Below are positions 1-9,228 of a stretch of DNA of 13,485 nt, one piece after another. The DNA lies in NCBI GenBank assembly GCA_021836665.1, contig JAKBHQ010000075.1, positions 1 through 13,485 on the forward strand. Reading direction: 5' to 3'. How positions within the stretch are numbered: the first letter of the stretch is position 1; each line of letters starts with the position of its first letter. A model generated the notes under the pieces. It made no database searches. It worked only from the letters and a program-made list of their open reading frames with translations, and was not told the origin of the DNA. This DNA is from Thermoplasmata archaeon (GTDB lineage: Bacteria > Actinomycetota > Acidimicrobiia > Acidimicrobiales > Acidimicrobiaceae). A program made the translations under genes and the position numbers.

Positions 1-395
1 AATACGCTATAGGTGAAGCATTATCGCTTGGACAGGAGGCGATTGCGGTTTACGTACGTATTACCAGTCCAACATCGGATGATTCTCAGAATTCAAAACT
101 CTCCTCAAAAGATGATATCGCCCAAGAGTGGATGAAATGGAACCCCGGAGTCCAGCTAGAGATACTTGAAAGCGACTACTCGTCCATCGTTACACCCCTC
201 GTTAACTATATTGATGAGATTCGTAATTCTATTGACCATCAAATCGTCATACTAATACCGGTAGTCATTCCCGATAAGGGCCGTTATCGGATCCTGCACA
301 ACCAAATTGATCTACTTCTGTCTGCCGCATTGAGCGGAAGAAGCGACTTGATAATAGCAAGAGCAAAGTATCCACTTGGCCAGGAAACGAATTAG
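1..395 (+). CDS. APC-type permease, C-terminal part (partial, 5' end outside window)
   Basis: Only the last 131 codons are present; the reading frame enters at base 3 and ends with TAG at 393-395. The visible part is the soluble cytoplasmic tail, not the membrane helices. It reads like the tail of actinobacterial APC-superfamily amino-acid/polyamine permeases: an alpha/beta segment (GEALSLGQEAIAVYV), then a WMKWNPGVQLEILES stretch, then PLVNYIDEI, a VILIPVVIP strand, and the hallmark LHNQIDLLLSAAL followed by a strand ending in YPL, which matches the family's usual LHNQ...LRLKAAL...VPYHL ending. In the family this tail resembles a universal-stress-protein fold and is thought to be regulatory. 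Substrate cannot be read from this fragment. The gene ends cleanly, a few residues after the YPL motif, so the C terminus appears complete. I did not identify the protein by any search; the call rests on remembered family motifs. Confidence 0.75.
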   Translation, partial: YAIGEALSLGQEAIAVYVRITSPTSDDSQNSKLSSKDDIAQEWMKWNPGVQLEILESDYSSIVTPLVNYIDEIRNSIDHQIVILIPVVIPDKGRYRILHNQIDLLLSAALSGRSDLIIARAKYPLGQETN

Positions 396-727
396 ATAAC
401 CATCTGGGATACGGTATTCGCCAGACCAATTCCGGGTTTGAATTAACTGATTTATGCTGGCCTCGGCCGAATTCGGACGGAGAGCTGACAAAATTCGCCT
501 GATGGTGTCCCCTGGCCTTTCCTGAAAGTCAGCCGGAGATTGCGGCCATTGCTGAAGCAAGCTCGTTTACGGTGATTCGAAGTCCTGCGCTACAGTACAG
601 ACCCACAAAATCTTCGCCGGATAGTTCAAATGCTGGCCCCAACTTCAACGTCTACAATGGAGTAGATCATTGATTTGAGTCAAGCCATCCGCTACTGTAG
701 GTCTATTGCGACAGTGAAAGACGTCGA
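396..727. other. Intergenic gap between permease and katG
   Basis: I see no convincing gene here. A weak stem-loop follows the permease stop: TCTGG at 403-407 pairs with CCAGA at 421-425, with no T-run, so it is at best a poor terminator. A second short inverted repeat, ACTGT...ACAGT, lies near 693-714 about 170-190 bp before katG and could be an operator half-site pair, but five-base arms are easily found by chance. No furA/perR-like regulator gene precedes katG, although one is common beside katG in actinobacteria. Confidence 0.5.
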
Positions 728-862
728 ATGATCACCTTCGAGGTAAGGGTCATAGAAGGAGAGTCAAACGGGAGTGGCCGGAAGTTTTCCACTCTCCCGG
801 TTGGCGGGCGCACCTTAGGATCCAGAAAGAATACGGAAGTAACTGATTATCGACGTTATTAA
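728..862 (+). CDS. Possible 44-residue leader ORF upstream of katG (doubtful)
   Basis: An ATG at 728 opens a 44-codon frame ending in TAA at 860-862, 22 bp before the katG start. The peptide begins MITFEVRVIEG and ends TDYRRY. I do not recognise it. It has no clear Shine-Dalgarno sequence (only a GAAAGA-like stretch upstream), no membrane segment and no known motif. It could be a translated leader, a remnant, or chance. Its middle overlaps the stem-loop at 769-799. Confidence 0.2.
   Translation: MITFEVRVIEGESNGSGRKFSTLPVGGRTLGSRKNTEVTDYRRY
769..799 (+). other. Imperfect stem-loop upstream of katG
   Basis: CGGGAGTGG at 769-777 pairs with CCACTCTCCCG at 789-799 to give nine base pairs with a two-base CT bulge. 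An alternative inner stem (GGAA/TTCC) lies in the loop. There is no T-run after it, so it is not an ordinary intrinsic terminator. It sits 86 bp before the katG start codon and may act in the 5' leader of that gene or be an operator; neither is shown. Confidence 0.3.
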
Positions 863-866
863 GTAA

Positions 867-3077
<2,211 letters not shown>

Positions 3078-3657
3078 GCACAAGGCTTCAGTCAGTTGTT
3101 CATGGTGGACTTCGATCCATCCTGATCGGAAATGAGTGTGTTGCTTTCGCATGCCAACTAGCGGGACTTTCCCTACTGAGTAGAACATCCTCCCCAACAG
3201 CCCTGCTCAGAATGGGTAGACGGTAACTATTGGCCATTTATGGTTTAACAAATTTCTAGTCATCGACTTTGGCACCAAATCTCTCCCTACTACTGACCAA
3301 AGCAGCATTCAGATCTCGCCTGTAAGGGTAGGAAGGCTTCACGTCCATTCGAATCCGACCAAGCAGCTCTTCAGCATGGTGAAAAAACACATTTGCCAAC
3401 AGGAGAGAGAACTAGAGGAGTGAAATAATTGAGGCGTCGATATACCAACGCAAGGGCCGACCGCACGCAATGGGCTGAGGCGGGCCGTTTTACCAGAATG
3501 GGCCCTGATTTAATTCCCTCGGGTCATCGCTTTGGAACTTCTCCTCCGCTACGAGCAATCTACTTATTGACCTCAAAATCACAATTTTCGTTTTTCTGAA
3601 TTTCAACCTGCCTGGTGCAACCTCTTTGCAACGTTTCAGTAGCTAATACCTAGTTAG
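3078..3657. other. Intergenic gap between katG and adhP
   Basis: No gene is supported. Just after katG, TTCGATC at 3111-3117 can pair with GATCGGA at 3125-3131 (loop of seven, one wobble), a possible weak terminator without a T-run. A small GGGA/TCCC inverted repeat lies at 3164-3174. The stretch before adhP is A/T-rich (3565-3605) and probably holds the adhP promoter, but I could not fix a -35/-10 pair with normal spacing. Confidence 0.4.
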
Positions 3658-3673
3658 GCCGAAAACGGTCGGC
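3658..3673 (+). promoter_or_regulatory. Short hairpin next to the adhP ribosome-binding site
   Basis: GCCGA at 3658-3662 pairs perfectly with TCGGC at 3669-3673 around a six-base loop. It ends two bases before the purine-rich Shine-Dalgarno sequence GAGGAGG (3676-3682), which is five bases before the ATG at 3688. A hairpin this close could affect initiation or be an operator, but the stem is short and may be chance. Confidence 0.3.
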
Positions 3674-3687
3674 AAGAGGAGGAAACG

Positions 3688-4701
3688 ATGAAAGCTGCAG
3701 TCGTAAGAAGTTTTACCGAACCGCTAGCGATCGAGGATGTAGCGATTCCAGTTCCGGGATACGGCCAGGTAGTAGTAAAGATTGAAACATCCGGCCTTTG
3801 CCATACCGACATTCATGCAGCACATGGTGACTGGCCGGTTAAGCCAAATCCACCGTTCATTCCGGGTCACGAAGGCGTGGGTCTCGTAGATCGGATCGGG
3901 GAGGGAGTTAAACACCTCAAGGAAGGAGACCGGGTCGCCATTCCATGGCTGGGCTCTGCGTGCGGTTTCTGCGAGTACTGTGTATCGGGTTGGGAGACCC
4001 TTTGCCTTCAACAACAGAACACCGGATACTCGGTAAATGGTAGCTATGCAGAATACGCGCTAGCCGAAGCGGGATATATAGGGAAAGTTCCAAATGGTGT
4101 CGATCCCCTCGACGCCGCACCCTTGACCTGTGCTGGGGTCACAACATATAAAGCCGTAAAGGTGTCTGGCGCACGGGCCAGTGATCTTGTCGCAATATAC
4201 GGCATCGGAGGGCTTGGGCACCTGGCTTTGCAGTACGCTTCGATTACCGGTGCTTCGGTGGCGGCGGTAGACCTGGTCGAATCAAAGCTCACCCTTGCAA
4301 AGTCACTGGGCGCTGAATATACCTTTAACTCGACCACCTGTGATCCAGCGGTCGAGATACAACGACTTGGCGGTGCCGACGTAGCTATAGTGCTAGCTGT
4401 TTCTCCCAAGGCGGCGGAATCCGCCTTTAAAAGCCTGCGCAGGGGCGGCCGGCTTGTATTCGTAGCCCTTCCGAAGGACAACTTCGTTCAGCTCCCCATT
4501 TTTGAGACAGTTTTGCAGGGGATCTCAGTAATAGGCTCGATCGTCGGGACTCGGCGAGACTTGAGCGAGACCTTTCAACTCCACGCTGAAGGTCGAACTA
4601 AAGTCATTCGTCAAACCCGCAAGCTCGAAGAAGTTAATAGTTCCTTTGAGCAAATTGAAAGCGGCAAAGTAGACGCTCGCCTTGTTTTCGACATGCGATA
4701 G
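3688..4701 (+). CDS. adhP: Zinc-dependent alcohol dehydrogenase, AdhP type
   Basis: A 337-residue medium-chain dehydrogenase that reversibly oxidises primary alcohols to aldehydes with NAD+. Length and sequence fit E. coli AdhP closely, including the CAGVTTYKAVK block and the C-terminal VIGSIVGTRRDLSETFQ segment. Catalytic zinc ligands are C38 (GLCHTD), H61/E62 (GHEG) and C148. The structural zinc site is complete: C92, C95, C98 and C106. The Rossmann motif is GIGGLG at 172-177, with D195 at the end of the second strand, which favours NAD+ over NADP+. No key residue is missing. The start is ATG at 3688, with a strong GAGGAGG five bases upstream. It stands alone, 610 bp after katG, and is followed nine bases later by a strong stem-loop. 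Substrate preference (ethanol, propanol or another short-chain alcohol) cannot be read from sequence alone. Confidence 0.93.
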   Translation: MKAAVVRSFTEPLAIEDVAIPVPGYGQVVVKIETSGLCHTDIHAAHGDWPVKPNPPFIPGHEGVGLVDRIGEGVKHLKEGDRVAIPWLGSACGFCEYCVSGWETLCLQQQNTGYSVNGSYAEYALAEAGYIGKVPNGVDPLDAAPLTCAGVTTYKAVKVSGARASDLVAIYGIGGLGHLALQYASITGASVAAVDLVESKLTLAKSLGAEYTFNSTTCDPAVEIQRLGGADVAIVLAVSPKAAESAFKSLRRGGRLVFVALPKDNFVQLPIFETVLQGISVIGSIVGTRRDLSETFQLHAEGRTKVIRQTRKLEEVNSSFEQIESGKVDARLVFDMR

Positions 4702-4709
4702 TGTCCCCT

Positions 4710-4750
4710 CGGTGCAGGGTTGGGCGGGATCATCCCTCTACCCTGCACCG
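4710..4750 (+). terminator. Stem-loop after adhP, probable terminator
   Basis: CGGTGCAGGGT at 4710-4720 is perfectly complementary to ACCCTGCACCG at 4740-4750, an 11-bp GC-rich stem. The 19-base loop can form an inner GGGA/TCCC hairpin. It starts nine bases after the adhP stop. No T-run follows (the next bases are ATTAAAGG), so it may protect the mRNA 3' end or stop transcription by a less canonical route, as is common in actinobacteria. Confidence 0.65.
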
Positions 4751-5473
4751 ATTAAAGGACTAAAATTATCCAGTTGTCAGCAAAATGGTAGATATGGAGT
4801 TTGGAATAGATCCACAAACCACTGACGTTTGGGTATCTTTTTGATATCACTGTTTCTAAGAGCGTTAATTGACCCAACACCGGCTGTGAGAGGTCCTCTC
4901 CCGTGGTCGGTAGTCACCTCTTCTAACAATCCGGCTTGCGAAGCGGGCCGTAATGGTGAAGTTACCTAGCCTATTCCATCCCATGAGTGCCAGAGCTTAC
5001 GTTGGAGCTCGTCGAGCAATGGATTTCTAAGTACTCATCACACGGATTATGCTCGGCGTTTTGCAACAGTTAAAGGTGGGCCTTTAGAAGAATTGTGAAC
5101 GGACCTCACATTCGGCATAAAGACGAAAGGCCACGCTTCTCGGCCACCTTCTAGCTTCGCACCCCTCGGATTATTCAGCGAATATCCCAAAGTGCCGAGA
5201 TAACTCACAATCCGCATAAGAGCGTATGAAATAGCAATTTCGGTCTTCTTAGGTCACCGATAGCGTACTTTCAACAACGCTCCTGGCATCTTGGTCCTAC
5301 CAATGGCCGGAATAATCCTTGTGACCATGGGACCGAGTCCTCGACATCAAAGTTCCAGATAATCACCGATTCTCCCAGAGCGACCCAGTGGTCAAAACTG
5401 GTAAAGAATGGTTCGCAATGCCTGGTCACATTCACATATCACCCACCAGGTGAGTCCAGTTTCTTCCGGCTTT
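4751..5473. other. Long gap between convergent genes, no convincing gene
   Basis: About 720 bp lies between the end of adhP and the end of the minus-strand dehydrogenase. Stops are frequent in all frames. The longest minus-strand ATG frame I could trace is 5217-5047 (56 residues, MRIVSYLGTLGYSL... to AKRRA); it has no Shine-Dalgarno sequence and no recognisable motif. A plus-strand frame at 5408-5755 mostly overlaps the dehydrogenase antisense and is not a gene. Small inverted repeats are present: GAGAGG/CCTCTC at 4888-4900, and TCACC/GGTGA at 5440-5453 just beyond the dehydrogenase stop. The unusual length for a convergent gap suggests a decayed gene or an unannotated RNA, but nothing positive supports either. 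Confidence 0.5.
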
Positions 5474-8386
5474 TTATTGCTTCGATGTAGCCTCGTCCAC
5501 CAAGTAGACCAGCGACTCAAAGTCATAACCCAAATGTTCGCTCAGTGCCATTTCGCACGTCTTTGCGAGAGAATAAGCTCCATCGAAATACTGGCCCTGG
5601 AGTTCCCGACCTTCATCGATCAGAGCGGACTCCACGACTTCAGGGTAAAGCATTCCCCTATTTCCACCTGCACCACAACAGGTGGCGCTTTGAGGCACGA
5701 CTACCGAAGCGGCAAAACGCTCTGCGATGCGAACCATCGTTTCAACTTTGCCTAATTCTCTCGTCGCGCACGTTGGATGGAGCAAAACCTTTCCAAGTGG
5801 ACGAGTTACCTCCATATTTTGAGTCACTTCATCTAGCCAATCGGTTATATCTATGATCCTTAAAGAGTCGTACCTCTTTCGATTTTCGGGTGTCAAAATA
5901 TGCCTGTGCTCACCGAAATGAGTCTCAGTAATCTCATCCAGAAGTGTCTTCGTACATGAAGTGACGTCGCACATCACCGGAATCCGGCCACCCTCGGTCC
6001 AACGCCACATCGCTTCGACAATTCGATTGGACATAATATCCCTGCCCTGGTCCGAACCATTGTGCGACCAAGGTTGGGAGCAGCACAATCCCTCGACTTC
6101 GCCAGGGAGACGAACGTCCACTCCCGCCCTCGATGCCACATTCAGAACGGTTTTCATAAGTGACTCTTTTCCCGATCTAGACGATCCAAAAATTCGGGAG
6201 ACACACGATGGGAAATAAACTAATTCGGCAGTACTAGAACTCCTCGTTATCAACTCCGGCGGCGTCACGAACTCATTCGACCAATGAGGGACACCATTTA
6301 TAACCCTCGCTAGCAGGTCAGTACCCCTCGCCAAAGTATCTCGGCCGGCCAAGCGCCTTGATTTCACTCCGGCGGAAATGGCAACCTTCGCTACCTTTTC
6401 GACTTTGTCAAAGTCTGAGGCAGCAGCCCTCATTCCTAGCTGCCCAGCCTTTGACTTGGCATTGCTTCGATCAAAGTCCACTAGGTAGGCTGTATTAATT
6501 CCCATGGGGCAGACAGTGGAGCACATCCCGTCCGCAACGCAAGTACCCTCACCTTGGTACCCATAATCCTTCCAGAGTTCATTTGCTTGGTGAATCTCAC
6601 CTCTTTGGATAAGGTCAAGTCGGATCCTGTGAGCACCGATCCTCTGTCTGGGGGTCAAAGTTATATACCTAGTGGGACAGACATGTTCGCAGTATCCGCA
6701 TTCAATACACTTATCGACTACATCATCACCTATCACCCCCATCGGCTTGATATTGGCGATATGTCCTGTTGGATCTTCATTAATAACAACACCGGGGTTT
6801 AAGATGGAACTTGGATCTAAAAGTTCCTTGACTCGCTTCATGATCGAATACGCGTCGGATCCCCATTCCAACTCGACAAATGGTGCGATAGCCCTACCCG
6901 TTCCATGCTCTGCCTTCAAAGACCCGTCAAGGCGAATCACTTCCTCAATTACTTCATCCATAAGGCGCGAAAAGTGTTCTACCCGCTCTCCTGAAGACAT
7001 GTCGTCGGTAATCAAAAAATGGATATTCCCGGCCTTCGCATGTCCAAAAACTGCACCTTTATATTGATATTTGTCAAAAAGACCATTCAGACTCAAGACG
7101 AGTTCCGCTAGGTGTGCAGGCTGAACCGCCACATCTTCCAATATCACCGTCGTTCCAGGTGGCCTCTCTCCGCCAACGCTGGCAAATACGCCATCGCGCA
7201 CCGCCCAGAGCTTTGATCTTTCGCTTTCCTGCGTGCTGAAGGGAGTCGCTGCCAACAGGTCTAGAGTTGATACAAACGCGTTAGTGGCTTCAATGAAGGC
7301 GCTAAGAGATTCGGCATCGGGAGCCTGGAAGTCCACGAGTAGAGCGGACGAACCAGTGGGTAAGGTGCTGACGATATCTGGAACTCCAGGGCGGCCGACG
7401 ACAGACATTAGCGACGCAAAGTCCAGCAACTCTATTGCGACGGCACCCAATCCACCAATCGCTGGCACTGCGCTGGCGGCCTCCGTAACAGTTTTGAAAA
7501 ACAGCAATTTTGAACTGTGATGAGTAAGGATAGGGAAGGTCCTAAGCACCACCGACGCAATAAAGGCCAGTGTTCCTTCCGATCCAATAAGGAGGTGGGA
7601 AAGGATGTCAATCGGATCGTCAAAATCGACAAAAGAGTTGATCGAATAGCCAGTGACATTTTTGATCCGATATTTTCGGATAATCCTTTCCATCAAGGAC
7701 TTATTCGCCCTCACCTCATCCCTTAGCTTTATGAGTCCTTCGAAAATTCGTCTCTCGTCGTTTTCAAAACGTGAACGGTCACCGTCCTTGGAGGTATCGT
7801 ATCGATTCCCATTTGCCAAAATGAATTCAATCGATTCGAGCGTATGATAGGCGTTTTGATCGACGCCTGCTTGCATGCCGCTCGAATTATTGGAGAGTAC
7901 ACCGCCTATCATTGCCGCCGACTTAGAGGCAGGATCCGGGCCAATTTTCACGCCAAAACCGGAAAGATACCGGTTCACCTGGTTTACAGTCAAACCAGGT
8001 TCGATCCACACCATTTCACCGGAACCAAGAACTCGGATGTCTTTAAAGTCTTTGCGGATTTCCGCTATCAGTCCTTCACCGACCGTCTGTCCAGATAGCG
8101 AAGTGCCAGCGGCTCGAAAAGTCACCGAGGTTCGGTTTTTGATTGCTACTTCGAAGAGCGCCGGGATATCCTCTGCAGACCTTACTCTAACGACCGCCTT
8201 TGGTTGATACTGAAAGTAGGAGCCATCTCGGGCGTAAATCGACTTATAGAGTTCACTCGACTCGATCGACTCCTTTGGGAAGTGCGACAAAAGGTCACCC
8301 AGTAAGCCTTGATGAAGGCTCACGCCCCTCGAGGGTTCAAAAATTTGGCGGACTAAGTTTCCTTTAGCTTTGACACTGTAGCTCAA
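5474..8386 (-). CDS. FAD and Fe-S D-2-hydroxyacid dehydrogenase (Dld-II/YdiJ type)
   Basis: A 970-residue single-chain flavo-iron-sulfur oxidoreductase. The family oxidises D-lactate or D-2-hydroxyglutarate and passes electrons to the respiratory chain. The FAD_binding_4 domain (about 62-200) shows RAAGTSLSGQ and GPDPAS...MIGGVLSNNSSG. The FAD-oxidase C domain (about 240-535) shows GHAKAGNIHF (H449, H456) and EHGTGR (493-498). The ferredoxin part has C560, C563, C566, C570 and then C616, C622, C626 in CVADGMCSTVCPMGI. Two CCG-type cysteine domains follow: C728, CC 768-769 and C806/C811, then C873 and CC 903-904 (CCGAGGNRG). There is no signal peptide or membrane helix, so it is probably a peripheral protein on the cytoplasmic side. 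The start is a rare TTG at 8386 with AGGGAGAAG upstream; no better in-frame start precedes the FAD domain. Which D-hydroxyacid is used is not decidable here. The membrane-protein gene upstream ends 147 bp away. Confidence 0.9.
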   Translation of the reverse strand: MSYSVKAKGNLVRQIFEPSRGVSLHQGLLGDLLSHFPKESIESSELYKSIYARDGSYFQYQPKAVVRVRSAEDIPALFEVAIKNRTSVTFRAAGTSLSGQTVGEGLIAEIRKDFKDIRVLGSGEMVWIEPGLTVNQVNRYLSGFGVKIGPDPASKSAAMIGGVLSNNSSGMQAGVDQNAYHTLESIEFILANGNRYDTSKDGDRSRFENDERRIFEGLIKLRDEVRANKSLMERIIRKYRIKNVTGYSINSFVDFDDPIDILSHLLIGSEGTLAFIASVVLRTFPILTHHSSKLLFFKTVTEAASAVPAIGGLGAVAIELLDFASLMSVVGRPGVPDIVSTLPTGSSALLVDFQAPDAESLSAFIEATNAFVSTLDLLAATPFSTQESERSKLWAVRDGVFASVGGERPPGTTVILEDVAVQPAHLAELVLSLNGLFDKYQYKGAVFGHAKAGNIHFLITDDMSSGERVEHFSRLMDEVIEEVIRLDGSLKAEHGTGRAIAPFVELEWGSDAYSIMKRVKELLDPSSILNPGVVINEDPTGHIANIKPMGVIGDDVVDKCIECGYCEHVCPTRYITLTPRQRIGAHRIRLDLIQRGEIHQANELWKDYGYQGEGTCVADGMCSTVCPMGINTAYLVDFDRSNAKSKAGQLGMRAAASDFDKVEKVAKVAISAGVKSRRLAGRDTLARGTDLLARVINGVPHWSNEFVTPPELITRSSSTAELVYFPSCVSRIFGSSRSGKESLMKTVLNVASRAGVDVRLPGEVEGLCCSQPWSHNGSDQGRDIMSNRIVEAMWRWTEGGRIPVMCDVTSCTKTLLDEITETHFGEHRHILTPENRKRYDSLRIIDITDWLDEVTQNMEVTRPLGKVLLHPTCATRELGKVETMVRIAERFAASVVVPQSATCCGAGGNRGMLYPEVVESALIDEGRELQGQYFDGAYSLAKTCEMALSEHLGYDFESLVYLVDEATSKQ

Positions 8387-8407
8387 AGTATCTTCTCCCT
8401 AGGTTCC

Positions 8408-8428
8408 GCTGCGACGAGAACTCGCAGC
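8408..8428 (-). promoter_or_regulatory. Perfect inverted repeat in the leader of the D-2-hydroxyacid dehydrogenase
   Basis: GCTGCGA (8408-8414) and TCGCAGC (8422-8428) form a perfect 7-bp repeat around CGAGAAC. It ends 22 bp upstream of the TTG start and just before the Shine-Dalgarno region. By position it could be an operator for a substrate-responsive repressor (GntR-family regulators often control such genes) or a leader hairpin. No regulator gene is in the window. Confidence 0.45.
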
Positions 8429-8514
8429 AGTAACGATCACTCCGACATCCGTTGATTCCTGTAGTAAAGGTTTCGAGCATTATTTGAATAAAATCGTTGA
8501 AAATAGTAGGGCAC

Positions 8515-8540
8515 GGCTTGGAGCCATCCAATCTCAAGCC
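8515..8540 (-). terminator. Weak stem-loop at the end of the membrane-protein gene
   Basis: On the minus strand GGCTTG (8540-8535) pairs with CAAGCC (8520-8515), with two further AG/CT pairs across a one-base bulge. It overlaps the stop codon of the membrane-protein gene. A TATTTTC stretch follows only after about ten bases, so termination here would be inefficient. If real, it would separate transcription of the dehydrogenase from the genes upstream. Confidence 0.3.
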
Positions 8541-9115
8541 TTACCCACTAACTCAGCCAGTCTCCCGGATCGATATCTTACGATAACAAAGCCCATCAAG
8601 GCAATCCACAAAAACGCCGCAGCCAGCATAAAGCTAGGCTCGGCCTCGTTTAATGCGGCGATACTTGTGACGGTGGGCCAACTGGCGAAAAACACAAATC
8701 CGAACTTCGGTACTGAATTAATTGCTTCACTCAACTGCCTCGCATCGTATTGAGAGGCACGAAGTTGCAGTTCTCTTTCGAGTCGATCCCCACAAGTACT
8801 TCCCGCTGCACAACCATTACTGCAGGAACTTTCATCCTTACAGGTTTTATCACCTGCCGCTAAAAGGGAACTTTTAAACTTAGCGACCTGTCGGATGAGG
8901 ATTAGCACCATTAGGGCTAATCCACACCCAAGCACTAACGGCCAACTCCGACGATCAATTAGGCCTGCCACAAGGAGGGCTAACCCGATAACATAAATAT
9001 TCACTAAGGCATAAATGATAAGTTTAAACCGCCACAGTACCCCATAATCGCCCAGCCAACTGGACATCTTCGAGTTATGGATTCCCTGACCCAATTCTAA
9101 ACCGTTACCAGGCAC
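8534..9115 (-). CDS. Membrane protein with a four-cysteine loop, unknown function
   Basis: I do not recognise this 193-residue protein. It has four likely transmembrane helices, at about 32-52, 57-75, 138-155 and 162-181. Between the second and third pairs lies a hydrophilic loop with C92, C98, C102 and C108 (C-x5-C-x3-C-x5-C, within TCKDESSCSNGCAAGSTCGD), followed by a charged amphipathic stretch (RLERELQLRASQYDARQLSEA). A further Cys (C64) lies in helix 2. The loop could bind a metal or Fe-S cluster or form disulfides; which side of the membrane it faces is not determined. The start is GTG at 9115, with AGGA eight bases upstream; an in-frame ATG at codon 17 (MSSWLGDYG, base 9067) would remove a polar N-terminal extension but has no nearby Shine-Dalgarno sequence. 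It lies 113 bp after the c-di-GMP gene and 147 bp before the dehydrogenase, all on one strand, so a redox role is possible but only inferred. Confidence 0.75.
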   Translation of the reverse strand: MPGNGLELGQGIHNSKMSSWLGDYGVLWRFKLIIYALVNIYVIGLALLVAGLIDRRSWPLVLGCGLALMVLILIRQVAKFKSSLLAAGDKTCKDESSCSNGCAAGSTCGDRLERELQLRASQYDARQLSEAINSVPKFGFVFFASWPTVTSIAALNEAEPSFMLAAAFLWIALMGFVIVRYRSGRLAELVGKA

Positions 9116-9228
9116 CCCAAAATCCTAGCTGAATAGCACGATGTCCCCGAGTATCTGCAACTGGGAATCGGAGTTTGATCTATGAATGTTTCATCAAAGC
9201 GGACCTCGGTCCCCCCTACCTCGCATCG

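Noticed and set aside
312..560. An 82-codon minus-strand frame over the end of the permease gene
   Set aside because: It overlaps the conserved LHNQ...YPL tail of the permease and has no recognisable motif.
4044..4481. A 145-codon antisense frame within adhP
   Set aside because: The plus-strand gene has all zinc and NAD motifs; the antisense frame shows none.
4888..4900. GAGAGG/CCTCTC near-palindrome as a regulatory site
   Set aside because: Its one-base centre makes a poor hairpin, and it is far from any gene start.
5408..5755. A 115-codon plus-strand frame at the 3' end of the dehydrogenase
   Set aside because: Most of it overlaps the CCG cysteine domain of the dehydrogenase on the other strand, and there is no ribosome-binding site.
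6672..7067. A 131-codon plus-strand frame opposite the dehydrogenase
   Set aside because: It is the complement of conserved FAD-oxidase and Fe-S coding sequence; its peptide is serine/proline-rich without any domain.
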